A DNA stretch of 64,000 bases. Origin: Streptomyces lincolnensis. Lineage in GTDB: Bacteria; Actinomycetota; Actinomycetes; Streptomycetales; Streptomycetaceae. The notes under the pieces are model-generated. The model was not told the DNA's origin, ran no database searches, and saw nothing but the letters and a program-made list of their open reading frames with translations. Shown here one piece after another: positions 8,226 through 15,430 of the stretch. Numbering within the stretch: the stretch's first letter is position 1; the number at the start of each line of letters is the position of its first letter. The DNA lies in NCBI RefSeq assembly GCF_021173675.1, contig NZ_JAIHON010000015.1, positions 184,318 to 248,317 on the forward strand, written 5' to 3'. The position numbers were made by a program, and so were the translations under genes.

Positions 8226-8798
8226 TCAGTAACGGGCGCGGTTGAACCAGGCCTTGCCGTTGGCGTTGCCGGCGAAGACGGCGATCAGGATGCCGAGCAC
8301 CAGGTGGACGATGCCCACGAGGGTGAACGGGTAGATGCCGAGGACCGCGGTGATGATGCCGAAGACCAGGATGGTGACGCGGGTGCCGTTGGTGCCGCTG
8401 TTGAACTTCGTCGCGAGGATCGCCGCCCACACCAGCCAGGCCAGCGCGAAGACCGCGAAGCCCCACAGCACGCCGGTCGGGTAGTCGGCGAAGGCCTCGA
8501 ACTGGGCGTCGTCCTTGGCCTGGTCGATGGCCACGGCGCTGAAGGCGAACACCAGCGCGCCGATGACCTGGAGGCCCACGATCACCCACAGCAGGATGCG
8601 GGCCGTGTTCACGGTGCCCGGCATCTGCGTCATCGGGGCGCCGCCACCGTAGGACTGCTGGACCGGCGGGGCCTGCGGGTAGCCGTAGCCGGGCGCCTGG
8701 GGCTGCTGCTGCGGGTAGCCGTAGCCCTGCTGCTGCGGCGGCTGCTGGGGCTGGCCCTGCGGGCTGCCGTAGGGGTTGTTCGGGTCGCCGTAACTCAT
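8226..8798 (-). CDS. Proline/glutamine/tyrosine-rich N-terminus membrane protein
   Basis: 190 residues. Residues 1-60 are low complexity with repeated QQPQ, YGYPQ and PQAP units, a cytosolic tail type common in actinobacterial membrane proteins. About four hydrophobic helices follow (TARILLWVIVGLQVIGALVF; VLWGFAVFALAWLVWAAI; VTILVFGIITAVLGIY; VGIVHLVLGILIAVF). The C-terminus is basic and ends NRARY. No catalytic motif is visible and the function is unknown. The gene is followed by a hairpin terminator and diverges from folD across a 284-bp gap. Confidence 0.8.
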   Translation of the reverse strand: MSYGDPNNPYGSPQGQPQQPPQQQGYGYPQQQPQAPGYGYPQAPPVQQSYGGGAPMTQMPGTVNTARILLWVIVGLQVIGALVFAFSAVAIDQAKDDAQFEAFADYPTGVLWGFAVFALAWLVWAAILATKFNSGTNGTRVTILVFGIITAVLGIYPFTLVGIVHLVLGILIAVFAGNANGKAWFNRARY

Positions 8799-9082
8799 GG
8801 CGGGGTTTCCTCCGTTGTTTCCAAGTGCGGGGACGTCACGCGCGGCACCGTACGGAGGAAAGTCTTCAGATGCGGTTGTCCCCCCGATGAGCTGCCCGCG
8901 GCACTGTGCGTGCCATCGTTCTTCACGCTCGTCTTACTTGTCCAGCGGCATTCCTCATGTGTTGTGCAAGTGCAACATCACGGATCATGAGGGACAGAGG
9001 GGCACGGAGAGGGACGGGACGGGGGCAGGGGCGGGGCACCCCGGATTGGAACCGGGACCCGGTCATCCGCGAGGATGGGTCC

Positions 9083-9937
9083 ATGACCGCCCAGATTCTC
9101 GATGGCAAGGCCACCGCAGCCGCGATCAAGTCCGATCTGACCGCCCGCGTGGCGGCGCTGAAGGAGAAGGGCGTCACGCCCGGCCTCGGCACGATCCTCG
9201 TCGGGACCGACCCCGGCAGCCAGAAGTACGTCGCGGGCAAGCACCGCGACTGCGCCGAGGTGGGCATCGCCTCCATCCAGCGCGAGCTGCCGGCCACGGC
9301 GACGCAGGAGGAGATCGAGGCGGCCGTCCGCGAACTGAACGAGGACCCCGCCTGCACCGGTTACATCGTCCAGCTGCCGCTGCCCAAGGGCATCGACGAG
9401 AACCGCATCCTGGAGCTGATGGACCCGGACAAGGACGCCGACGGCCTGCACCCGATGAACCTCGGCCGTCTCGTCCTGAACGAGCCGGCCCCGCTGCCCT
9501 GCACCCCGAACGGCGTCCTCACCCTGCTGCGTCGCTACGGCGTGGAGATCAAGGGCGCCGAGGTCGTCGTCGTCGGCCGTGGCGTGACCATCGGCCGGCC
9601 GATGCCGCTGCTGCTGACCCGGCGCAGCGAGAACGCCACGGTGACCCAGTGCCACACCGGCACCCGTGACCTGTCCGCGCACCTCAAGCGCGCCGACATC
9701 ATCGTCGCCGCCGCGGGTTCGGCCCATCTGATCCGCGCCGAGGACGTCAAGCCGGGCGCGGCCGTCCTCGACGTCGGCGTCTCGCGCAACGCCGAGGGGA
9801 AGATCGTCGGCGATGTCCACCCGGACGTCGCCGAGGTGGCCGCCTGGATCTCCCCGAACCCGGGCGGCGTCGGACCGATGACCCGGGCCCAGCTGCTCGT
9901 CAACGTGGTCGAGGCGGCGGAGCGCAGTGTCGGCTGA
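9083..9937 (+). CDS. folD: Methylenetetrahydrofolate dehydrogenase/methenyltetrahydrofolate cyclohydrolase
   Basis: 284 residues, the usual FolD length. It interconverts 5,10-methylene-, methenyl- and 10-formyl-THF in the cytosol, supplying the formyl donor for PurH. Visible family marks are YVAGKHRDC with the catalytic Lys region, GYIVQLPLPKG, PDKDADGLHP, PCTPNG, and the NAD(P) site VVVGRGVTIGRP. The start is the ATG at 9083, with GAGGA 8 bp upstream; the frame is open further upstream but nothing conserved is there. The next gene starts 11 bp inside the folD end, so the two are co-translated. The 284-bp region upstream (8799-9082) holds no gene and no riboswitch I can recognise. Confidence 0.97.
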   Translation: MTAQILDGKATAAAIKSDLTARVAALKEKGVTPGLGTILVGTDPGSQKYVAGKHRDCAEVGIASIQRELPATATQEEIEAAVRELNEDPACTGYIVQLPLPKGIDENRILELMDPDKDADGLHPMNLGRLVLNEPAPLPCTPNGVLTLLRRYGVEIKGAEVVVVGRGVTIGRPMPLLLTRRSENATVTQCHTGTRDLSAHLKRADIIVAAAGSAHLIRAEDVKPGAAVLDVGVSRNAEGKIVGDVHPDVAEVAAWISPNPGGVGPMTRAQLLVNVVEAAERSVG

Positions 9938-10487
9938 GACGAGGCCCGAGAAGGGCGAGCGGGCGGTGGAGCCGGTGGAGCCGGTGGAGAGCGCCGAGTC
10001 CGCGGGATCCGGTGCCTCCGCCGGGCGCACCGGGTCCGTCGAGGACATCGAGGTCCGTGACCCCGTCAGCGCTCCCGACGCCGAGGGCAGGCCGCGCCGG
10101 ACGACGCGCCGCTTCCCGCTGTTCACCCGGGACACCGCGCGCCCCGAGGGCGGCGGCCGGGCCGCGCCGAGAGACGCCCCGGCGCCCGCGCGGCAGTGGC
10201 CGGTTCTCGCCGTCCTGGGCATGGTCGCCGTCGGACTGCTGCTGAGCGCCCTGGACCTGTTCCGCATCGGCACCCTGCTGATCGGCGTCGCCCTGCTGGT
10301 CGGCGGTGTGCTGCGCTGGATCCTGCCGGACGTCGGCATGCTCGCCGTCCGCTCCCGCTTCACCGACATCGTCACGTACGGGGTGCTCGGCCTCGCGATC
10401 GCCCTGCTGGCGATGATGGTGCAGCCGAACCCCTGGCTGGTCATCCCGTTCCTCAAGGACACCCTGCACTTCACGGTCAGCACCTGA
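9927..10487 (+). CDS. DUF3017 membrane protein
   Basis: 186 residues from a GTG that overlaps the end of folD by 11 bp. The N-terminal 85 residues are acidic and disordered (EPVEPVESAESAGSG). The C-terminal 100 hold three hydrophobic helices (WPVLAVLGMVAVGLLLSALD; IGTLLIGVALLVGGVLRWIL; FTDIVTYGVLGLAIALLAMMV) and the motif RWILPDVGMLAVRSR. This arrangement and its place directly after folD match the actinobacterial DUF3017 family of unknown function. Translational coupling suggests co-expression with folate metabolism rather than a shared reaction. Confidence 0.85.
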   Translation: MSAETRPEKGERAVEPVEPVESAESAGSGASAGRTGSVEDIEVRDPVSAPDAEGRPRRTTRRFPLFTRDTARPEGGGRAAPRDAPAPARQWPVLAVLGMVAVGLLLSALDLFRIGTLLIGVALLVGGVLRWILPDVGMLAVRSRFTDIVTYGVLGLAIALLAMMVQPNPWLVIPFLKDTLHFTVST

Positions 10488-10509
10488 GCCCGCACCGCGG
10501 TCGTGCGGA

Positions 10510-10549
10510 CGGCGGCCCGTCCTCTCCCCCGAGCAAGGACGGGCCGCCG
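10510..10549 (+). terminator. Hairpin terminator of the folD operon
   Basis: A perfect 14-bp stem (10510-10523 with 10536-10549) with a 12-nt loop starts 22 bp after the DUF3017 stop codon. Confidence 0.75.
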
Positions 10550-10717
10550 CCGTGCGTCCACCTTCCTGCACGGTGAAGCGGCTGTTCAACCGCTGTCAGT
10601 CCGCTGTGGCACGGAGGTGACCGTTCCGCCACGGTGTCCGCGCTCCGCGACAGGCGTGATCAGGAAGGGAACCGATCGCCGCTCTCGTGTCGTCCCTCGT
10701 TCGGACCGGTGGAACCA

Positions 10718-10761
10718 GGACATGAACCCGGACATGAACCCGGACATGAACCCGGACATGA
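10718..10761. repeat. Three and a half tandem copies of a 12-bp unit
   Basis: The unit GGACATGAACCC repeats perfectly at 10718, 10730 and 10742, then a partial copy begins at 10754. The array ends 21 bp before the ATG of the HTH gene at 10783, within its 5' leader or promoter. Each copy contains an ATG, none in frame with the gene start. Confidence 0.9.
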
Positions 10762-10782
10762 GGGACGCCGTGGAGGTGGGCG

Positions 10783-11277
10783 ATGGGCGGCTGGCAGCCG
10801 TTGCCGGACGATCTGCCGCCGGAGGTGCGGCACTTCGTGGAACAGCTGCGGCTCCTGAAGGACCGCACGGGGCTCAGCCTGGTCGCGCTCGGCGCCCGCA
10901 CCGCCTACAGCAAGTCCTCCTGGCACCGCTATCTCAACGCCGGCCAGCCGCCGCCCCGGCAGGCGGTCGCCGCGCTGTGCCGGATCGCCGGGCTCGCCGA
11001 CACCGAGGCCGAACGCTTCACCGTCCGCTGGGAGATGGCCGTCCAGGCCTGGCCCCGCCCGGCGACGGTCCCCGCGACCCCGGGCGGCGCTGCGGAGGAG
11101 AGGGGCGACGGCGGCCCGGCCGGTGAGGAGTACGAGGACGACCCCACCCTGCCGTGGTGGGACACCCCGCCCGAGGAGAGCGCGCGCGGCAGGGGCGGGT
11201 GGCTGCTGTGGACCGCCGTGCTGCTGCTCCTGCTCACCGTCCTGGTCGGGGTCGTCGGAACCGTTGCCTTTGGGTGA
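10783..11277 (+). CDS. Membrane-anchored XRE-type HTH protein
   Basis: 164 residues. The N-terminal 85 residues form a Cro/CI-type helix-turn-helix (LVALGARTAYSKSSWHRYLN, then PPRQAVAALCRIAGL). An acidic linker (about 105-138) follows, and the protein ends in a single hydrophobic helix (GWLLWTAVLLLLLTVLVGVV) with only a few residues after it. So it is a tail-anchored, inner-face DNA-binding protein or sigma-factor-like interactor. It is a paralogue of the next gene, sharing the W..LPD.L.P.VR.F opening and the SYSK/GYSK.SW.RYLN helix, but lacks the outer DUF2690 domain. The ATG is preceded by GGAGGTGGGCG. Confidence 0.85.
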   Translation: MGGWQPLPDDLPPEVRHFVEQLRLLKDRTGLSLVALGARTAYSKSSWHRYLNAGQPPPRQAVAALCRIAGLADTEAERFTVRWEMAVQAWPRPATVPATPGGAAEERGDGGPAGEEYEDDPTLPWWDTPPEESARGRGGWLLWTAVLLLLLTVLVGVVGTVAFG

Positions 11278-11609
11278 GCCTGACACTGCCGTGACGGGCG
11301 TTATTTCCGGTGTGTGGTACCTGTGACGATGTATTGACAAGTTCGCGGATTTGATACGAAGCCGTTCGATATCGCCACTAGCGTGGGCTCTCTGCCGGCG
11401 GACCACTGGACCTCGACCGGGCGGGCGTGCAACGGTGCATCCCCGTGGCCACGTTGCTCCCGTGCGCCCCCACCCCGGGAACTGAGATCCTGAATGAGCG
11501 CATCCCTGTGGGTAGCCACAACGGGACTCGGCAGAGGCACCACGCACGGCTGGAGCATCGGGGACACGCGCGAAATACCAGCACTACCGGGGGGAAGAGG
11601 GGGGAAGCA
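11278..11609 (+). other. 332-bp non-coding gap with a possible promoter
   Basis: No gene is seen here. A consensus -35 hexamer TTGACA lies at 11334-11339, but the best -10-like sequences (GATACG at 11353, TACGAA at 11355) are only 13-15 bp away, so the promoter assignment is weak. An imperfect palindrome, GATACGAA-GCCG-TTCGATATC (11353-11373), overlaps this spot and could be an operator for one of the flanking HTH proteins. Confidence 0.3.
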
Positions 11610-12893
11610 ATGCCTCGTTGGAGGGCCTTGCCGGACGAGCTCGATCCGCAGGTCAGGGAGTTCGCGAGCCAGCTGCGCCGGCTCGTGGACCGCAGCGGCC
11701 TCAGTATCGCGGCGGTGGCGGACCGTACCGGCTACAGCAAGACGTCCTGGGAGAGATACCTCAACGGCCGGCTCCTCGCGCCCAAGGGCGCGATCGTGGC
11801 GCTGGCCGAGGTCACCGGCACCAATCCGATTCACCTGACCACGATGTGGGAGCTCGCCGAGCGCGCCTGGAGCCGCTCGGAGATGCGCCACGACATGACC
11901 ATGGAGGCCATCAGGATCTCCCAGGCGCGCGCCGCGCTCGGCGAGCTCGGCCCGCCGCCCGCCAACGCCAAGGGCAGCAGGGCGGCCCGCAAGGGCGGCA
12001 GTGTCACGGCCACGCCGGGCATCGCCGGACCGGCCGGGGTCGCTCCGACGGTGCCGCCGCAGCCGGCGGCGCCCGACGTGCGGGACTCGGCGGGTTCGGC
12101 GGGTCGCGGCGGCTCGGTGGGCACCGGCGCTGGTTCCGCGGGCGAGGCCGGGCGGGGGGCCGGGGCCGGCACACCGGGTTCCGCGGGTTCCTCGGGCGGC
12201 AACTCGTGGGGCATGGCGGGCTATCGAGGGCCGGCGTCCTCGCCCACGCCCTCGGCCTCCGCGTTTCCGTCCACCTCCGCGTCGGCGCCCTCGGCCGAGG
12301 GCGCGGGCCGGGTTCCGTCCACGGCGGCTCCGTACGGCGAACCTCCGCAGGGGCCCCGCCCCGGCGGTGACCGGTCCGGCGGGTCCGGCGGTTCCGGGGG
12401 CAAGCGGCGGCTGACGATGTTCCTCGCGGGCCTCGTCGGCGTGGCCGCCCTGGTCGCGGCCGCGTTCTTCCTCATGGACCTGGGCGGGAAGGACAAGAAG
12501 GACGCCGCCGTCCCGTCGCCCTCGCCGAGCGTCAGCACCGACCAGAACCTGCCCGACGGTGTGAAGTGCCGCGGTGCCTCCTGCACCGGCAAGGACGCCG
12601 AGAGCATGGGATGCAGCGGCGACCTCGTCACCACCGCCAAGACCGCGACCGTCGGCACGACCGTCGTCGAGGTGCGCTACAGCGAGACCTGCGACGCGGC
12701 CTGGGGCCGGATCACGCAGGCCGCGCAGGGCGACGCGGTGACGGTGACGGCCGGCACCGCCGCGGAGCAGAACGGGCAGATCGGGGCGGCCGCCGACACC
12801 ATCGCGTACACGCCGATGATCGCCGTGAAGGACGCGGGAGAGGCGAAGGCCTGCGCGACGCTGGCCTCTGGGCAGAAGGGGTGCACGAAGTAG
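11610..12893 (+). CDS. Membrane-anchored HTH protein with extracellular DUF2690 domain
   Basis: 427 residues from the ATG preceded by GGGGGGAAGCA; the frame is open further upstream but lacks conservation. An XRE-type HTH lies at residues 20-80 (LSIAAVADRTGYSKTSWERY, LAPKGAIVALAEVTG). A Gly/Ser/Pro/Ala-rich linker of about 170 residues, a membrane helix (LTMFLAGLVGVAALVAAAFFL) and an outer domain of about 110 residues with CRGASCTGKDAESMGC and VVEVRYSETCDAAWGRI follow. The last is the DUF2690 (YjfA-like) module with paired cysteines. The design (cytosolic DNA-binding head, outer Cys-rich module) suggests an envelope-sensing transcription regulator. It is a tandem paralogue of the gene at 10783. 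Confidence 0.88.
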   Translation: MPRWRALPDELDPQVREFASQLRRLVDRSGLSIAAVADRTGYSKTSWERYLNGRLLAPKGAIVALAEVTGTNPIHLTTMWELAERAWSRSEMRHDMTMEAIRISQARAALGELGPPPANAKGSRAARKGGSVTATPGIAGPAGVAPTVPPQPAAPDVRDSAGSAGRGGSVGTGAGSAGEAGRGAGAGTPGSAGSSGGNSWGMAGYRGPASSPTPSASAFPSTSASAPSAEGAGRVPSTAAPYGEPPQGPRPGGDRSGGSGGSGGKRRLTMFLAGLVGVAALVAAAFFLMDLGGKDKKDAAVPSPSPSVSTDQNLPDGVKCRGASCTGKDAESMGCSGDLVTTAKTATVGTTVVEVRYSETCDAAWGRITQAAQGDAVTVTAGTAAEQNGQIGAAADTIAYTPMIAVKDAGEAKACATLASGQKGCTK

Positions 12894-12986
12894 CGGGAAA
12901 AGAATCTGGGGAGACGCGCATGCCCGCCTGAATCGGGGGCACGCGAACCGTACCCCCACGGGAGTCCGGAAACGGTACCCCCAAAC

Positions 12987-13028
12987 GGCGGCCGCCTTCG
13001 TCCCCCCTCTCCCGGACGGGCGGCCGCC
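12987..13028 (+). terminator. Hairpin terminator upstream of mdh
   Basis: GGCGGCCGCC with a following CG-TCC arm pairs with GGAC-G-GGCGGCCGCC across a short loop, and TCTTCTT follows. It lies about 95 bp after the HTH-DUF2690 stop. The 367-bp gap from 12894 to 13260 otherwise holds only the mdh promoter region. Confidence 0.75.
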
Positions 13029-13184
13029 TCTTCTTGTTCCCCGGTCGTCCGGGTGCCCCTCGGAGGTTTTCGCGGGTTCGTCCCGGTGGTTTCTCCCGGG
13101 TTCGCCGCGGAGGCCGGGCTCTGTGGGCTGGGCCACATGAACCCGGACGTCCGGGATCCCGGATGCGCGATAGCCTGACCGGTG

Positions 13185-13206
13185 GATCTCTTGATACCAA
13201 GAGATC
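13185..13206. promoter_or_regulatory. Perfect 9-bp inverted repeat upstream of mdh, candidate operator
   Basis: GATCTCTTG (13185-13193) and CAAGAGATC (13198-13206) are exact complements around ATAC. The site lies 55 bp upstream of the mdh ATG in a region without a gene. It is AT-richer than its surroundings and not followed by a U-run, so a protein-binding site is more likely than a terminator. The binding protein is unknown. Confidence 0.5.
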
Positions 13207-13260
13207 GATCAAACGTCCGGGGCGGGACGCCCCAACGCCAGCTGTCATACGGAGAACGCC

Positions 13261-14250
13261 ATGACCCGCACTCCCGTGAACGTCACCGTCACCGGCGCGG
13301 CCGGCCAGATCGGTTACGCCCTGCTCTTCCGCATCGCCTCCGGCCAGCTGCTCGGCGCGGACGTGCCGGTCAAGCTCCGCCTGCTGGAGATCACCCCGGC
13401 GCTGAAGGCCGCCGAGGGCACCGCGATGGAGCTCGACGACTCCGCCTTCCCGCTCCTCCAGGGCATCGACATCACGGACGACCCGAACGTCGCCTTCGAC
13501 GGCGCCAACGTCGCCCTCCTCGTGGGCGCCCGCCCGCGCACCAAGGGCATGGAGCGCGGTGACCTCCTGGAGGCCAACGGCGGCATCTTCAAGCCGCAGG
13601 GCAAGGCCATCAACGACCACGCCGCGGACGACATCAAGGTCCTCGTCGTCGGCAACCCGGCCAACACCAACGCCCTGATCGCCCAGGCCGCGGCCCCGGA
13701 CGTACCGGCCGAGCGCTTCACCGCGATGACCCGCCTGGACCACAACCGCGCGCTGACCCAGCTCGCGAAGAAGACGGGCACCACGGTCGCCGACATCAAG
13801 CGCCTGACCATCTGGGGCAACCACTCCGCCACCCAGTACCCCGACATCTTCCACGCCACGGTGGCCGGCAAGAACGCCGCCGAGGTCGTGAACGACGAGA
13901 AGTGGCTGGCCGAGGACTTCATCCCGACCGTCGCCAAGCGCGGCGCCGCGATCATCGAGGCGCGTGGCGCGTCCTCCGCCGCGTCGGCCGCCAACGCCGC
14001 CATCGATCACGTGTACACCTGGGTCAACGGCACCGCCGAGGGCGACTGGACCTCCATGGGCATCCCGTCCGACGGCTCCTACGGCGTCCCGGAGGGCCTG
14101 ATCTCCTCCTTCCCGGTCACCACCAAGGACGGCTCCTACGAGATCGTCCAGGGCCTGGACATCAACGAGTTCTCCCGCGCCCGCATCGACGCCTCGGTGC
14201 AGGAGCTGGCGGAGGAGCGCGAGGCGGTCCGCGGTCTCGGCCTCCTCTGA
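13261..14250 (+). CDS. mdh: NAD-dependent malate dehydrogenase
   Basis: 329 residues, the length of actinobacterial MDH. It oxidises malate to oxaloacetate in the TCA cycle. Visible marks: NAD site TGAAGQIGYALLFR near the N-terminus, substrate-loop residues ARPRTKGMERGDLL with conserved arginines, TRLDHNRA, and the catalytic His in IWGNHSATQYP. The ATG follows ACGGAGAACGCC. The gene is monocistronic, bounded by hairpins at 12987 and 14301, with a perfect inverted repeat at 13185 as a candidate control site. Confidence 0.97.
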   Translation: MTRTPVNVTVTGAAGQIGYALLFRIASGQLLGADVPVKLRLLEITPALKAAEGTAMELDDSAFPLLQGIDITDDPNVAFDGANVALLVGARPRTKGMERGDLLEANGGIFKPQGKAINDHAADDIKVLVVGNPANTNALIAQAAAPDVPAERFTAMTRLDHNRALTQLAKKTGTTVADIKRLTIWGNHSATQYPDIFHATVAGKNAAEVVNDEKWLAEDFIPTVAKRGAAIIEARGASSAASAANAAIDHVYTWVNGTAEGDWTSMGIPSDGSYGVPEGLISSFPVTTKDGSYEIVQGLDINEFSRARIDASVQELAEEREAVRGLGLL

Positions 14251-14300
14251 TCCGGAACTCCTGAGTGATCCAGAACTCCTGAGGTTCCGTCAGGACACCG

Positions 14301-14340
14301 CACGGGCCCTGTTCCGGTTTCGGCCGGAGCGGGGCCCGTG
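14301..14340 (+). terminator. Hairpin terminator of mdh
   Basis: CACGGGCCC (14301-14309) pairs with GGGCCCGTG (14332-14340), and the stem continues inward with mismatches through the TTCCGG/CCGGAG arms. It lies 50 bp after the mdh stop and is followed by TTCTGT. It may also serve the convergent MarR-GNAT gene. Confidence 0.75.
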
Positions 14341-14371
14341 TTCTGTCACCGGCCGAGGCGTTTCCCGGACG

Positions 14372-15259
14372 TCACGGCGTGAGGCGCTTCTCGAACCAGA
14401 AGTCGCCGTAGACATGGTCGACGTACGGATCGATCTCCCGGTAGCCGCACGCCCGGTACATGGCCTGGGCCTCGGTGAGGGTCGCGTGGGTGTCCAGGCG
14501 CAGGGCGACGAAGCCGCGGGCGGCGGCCTCCGTCTCCAGGGCCGTCAGGATCCGGCGGGCCAGGCCCAGGCGGCGGGCGTCCGGGTGGACCCAGACATGG
14601 CGGATCTCGCCGATGCCGGGCCGCAGGCGCCGTAGCGCCCCGCAGCCGACGGGGCGGCCCTCCTCGTACGCGACGAAGAAGGCGCCCCTGGCCCCGGAGA
14701 CCTCCTCGGGCCGTACCAGGTCGGACGTGTCGAAGCCCTCGGGGAAGCGGGCGTCGATGTCGGCGGCGTAGGCGTCCAGGCAGGCGCGGGCGTCCGGGGC
14801 GGCGCCGTCGACGAGGTCGACGGAGATGGCGGCCAGGCGCAGCAGGCGCTGGACGGTGGCCAGGGCGGCGGTCAGCTCGGTGCGCTGGGCCGGGGCGAGG
14901 CTTTCGAGCAGTCCGGCGGCGAGGGCACCCGCCCGGCGGTTCTGCTCCGTGACCTCGGTGCGGCCGTCCGGGGTCAGCTCCACGCGGCGCAGCCGGTTGT
15001 CGTCGGGGTGCACGCTCATCCGGACCATGCCCTGCGCCTGGAGCGTCTTCGCCATCCGGCTCAGGTATCCGGCGTCCAGGCCCAGCCTGCCCCGCAGTTC
15101 CCGCAGGGACGCGCCGTCGCCGATCTCGAACAGCAGCCGGGCCTCGCCGAGCGGACGGTCCTGGCCGAGGTAGTGGTCGTCGAGCGCCCCGATACGCCGG
15201 GTGAAGTAACGGTTGAAGCGGCGCAAGGCCGTCACGTGGTCCGTCGACACTGGCTCCAT
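14372..15259 (-). CDS. MarR-GNAT fusion regulator
   Basis: 295 residues. Residues 1-140 form a MarR winged helix (LGEARLLFEIGDGASLRELRG, DAGYLSRMAKTLQAQGMV, DDNRLRRVELTPDGR). Residues 150-295 form a GNAT acetyltransferase with the acetyl-CoA site in HVWVHPDARRLGLARRILTA and a C-terminal AQAMYRACGYRE. Such two-domain proteins are common in Streptomyces; the acetylated substrate is usually unknown. The ATG lies 5 bp from a perfect palindrome (15264-15281), so the protein probably represses itself. It diverges from the membrane cassette beginning at 15431, which could be a second target of the same site. Confidence 0.9.
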   Translation of the reverse strand: MEPVSTDHVTALRRFNRYFTRRIGALDDHYLGQDRPLGEARLLFEIGDGASLRELRGRLGLDAGYLSRMAKTLQAQGMVRMSVHPDDNRLRRVELTPDGRTEVTEQNRRAGALAAGLLESLAPAQRTELTAALATVQRLLRLAAISVDLVDGAAPDARACLDAYAADIDARFPEGFDTSDLVRPEEVSGARGAFFVAYEEGRPVGCGALRRLRPGIGEIRHVWVHPDARRLGLARRILTALETEAAARGFVALRLDTHATLTEAQAMYRACGYREIDPYVDHVYGDFWFEKRLTP

Positions 15260-15263
15260 ATTT

Positions 15264-15281
15264 CTTTGACCTTAGTCAAAG
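15264..15281. promoter_or_regulatory. Palindromic operator of the MarR-GNAT gene
   Basis: CTTTGAC and GTCAAAG are exact complements around CTTA (18 bp). The site abuts the MarR-GNAT start codon, where bound repressor would cover the promoter or leader. TTGAC/GTCAA half-sites are typical of MarR-type operators. It lies 150 bp from the divergent membrane cassette. Confidence 0.7.
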
Positions 15282-15430
15282 GATGCCGGGGAGTCCACGG
15301 GTGTGCGCGGATGTGCACGGCGAGTGAGCAGCCTCGGCATTCCGGTTCCCTGGTCCCACCCGCCCCTCTATGCTGATTGTTTGTCAACAGTGCCTTGAAC
15401 AAGGGCTTCTGCACGCATCGGGGGAGACGC

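Noticed and set aside
8799..9082. Riboswitch upstream of folD
   Set aside because: folD is a known ZTP riboswitch target, but neither the GTGACTGGCG core nor the CGCCTGGGC core is present in this gap.
11334..11360. Housekeeping promoter TTGACA with a -10
   Set aside because: The spacing to any -10-like hexamer is 13-15 bp, too short for a confident call; kept only as a weak note in the gap entry.
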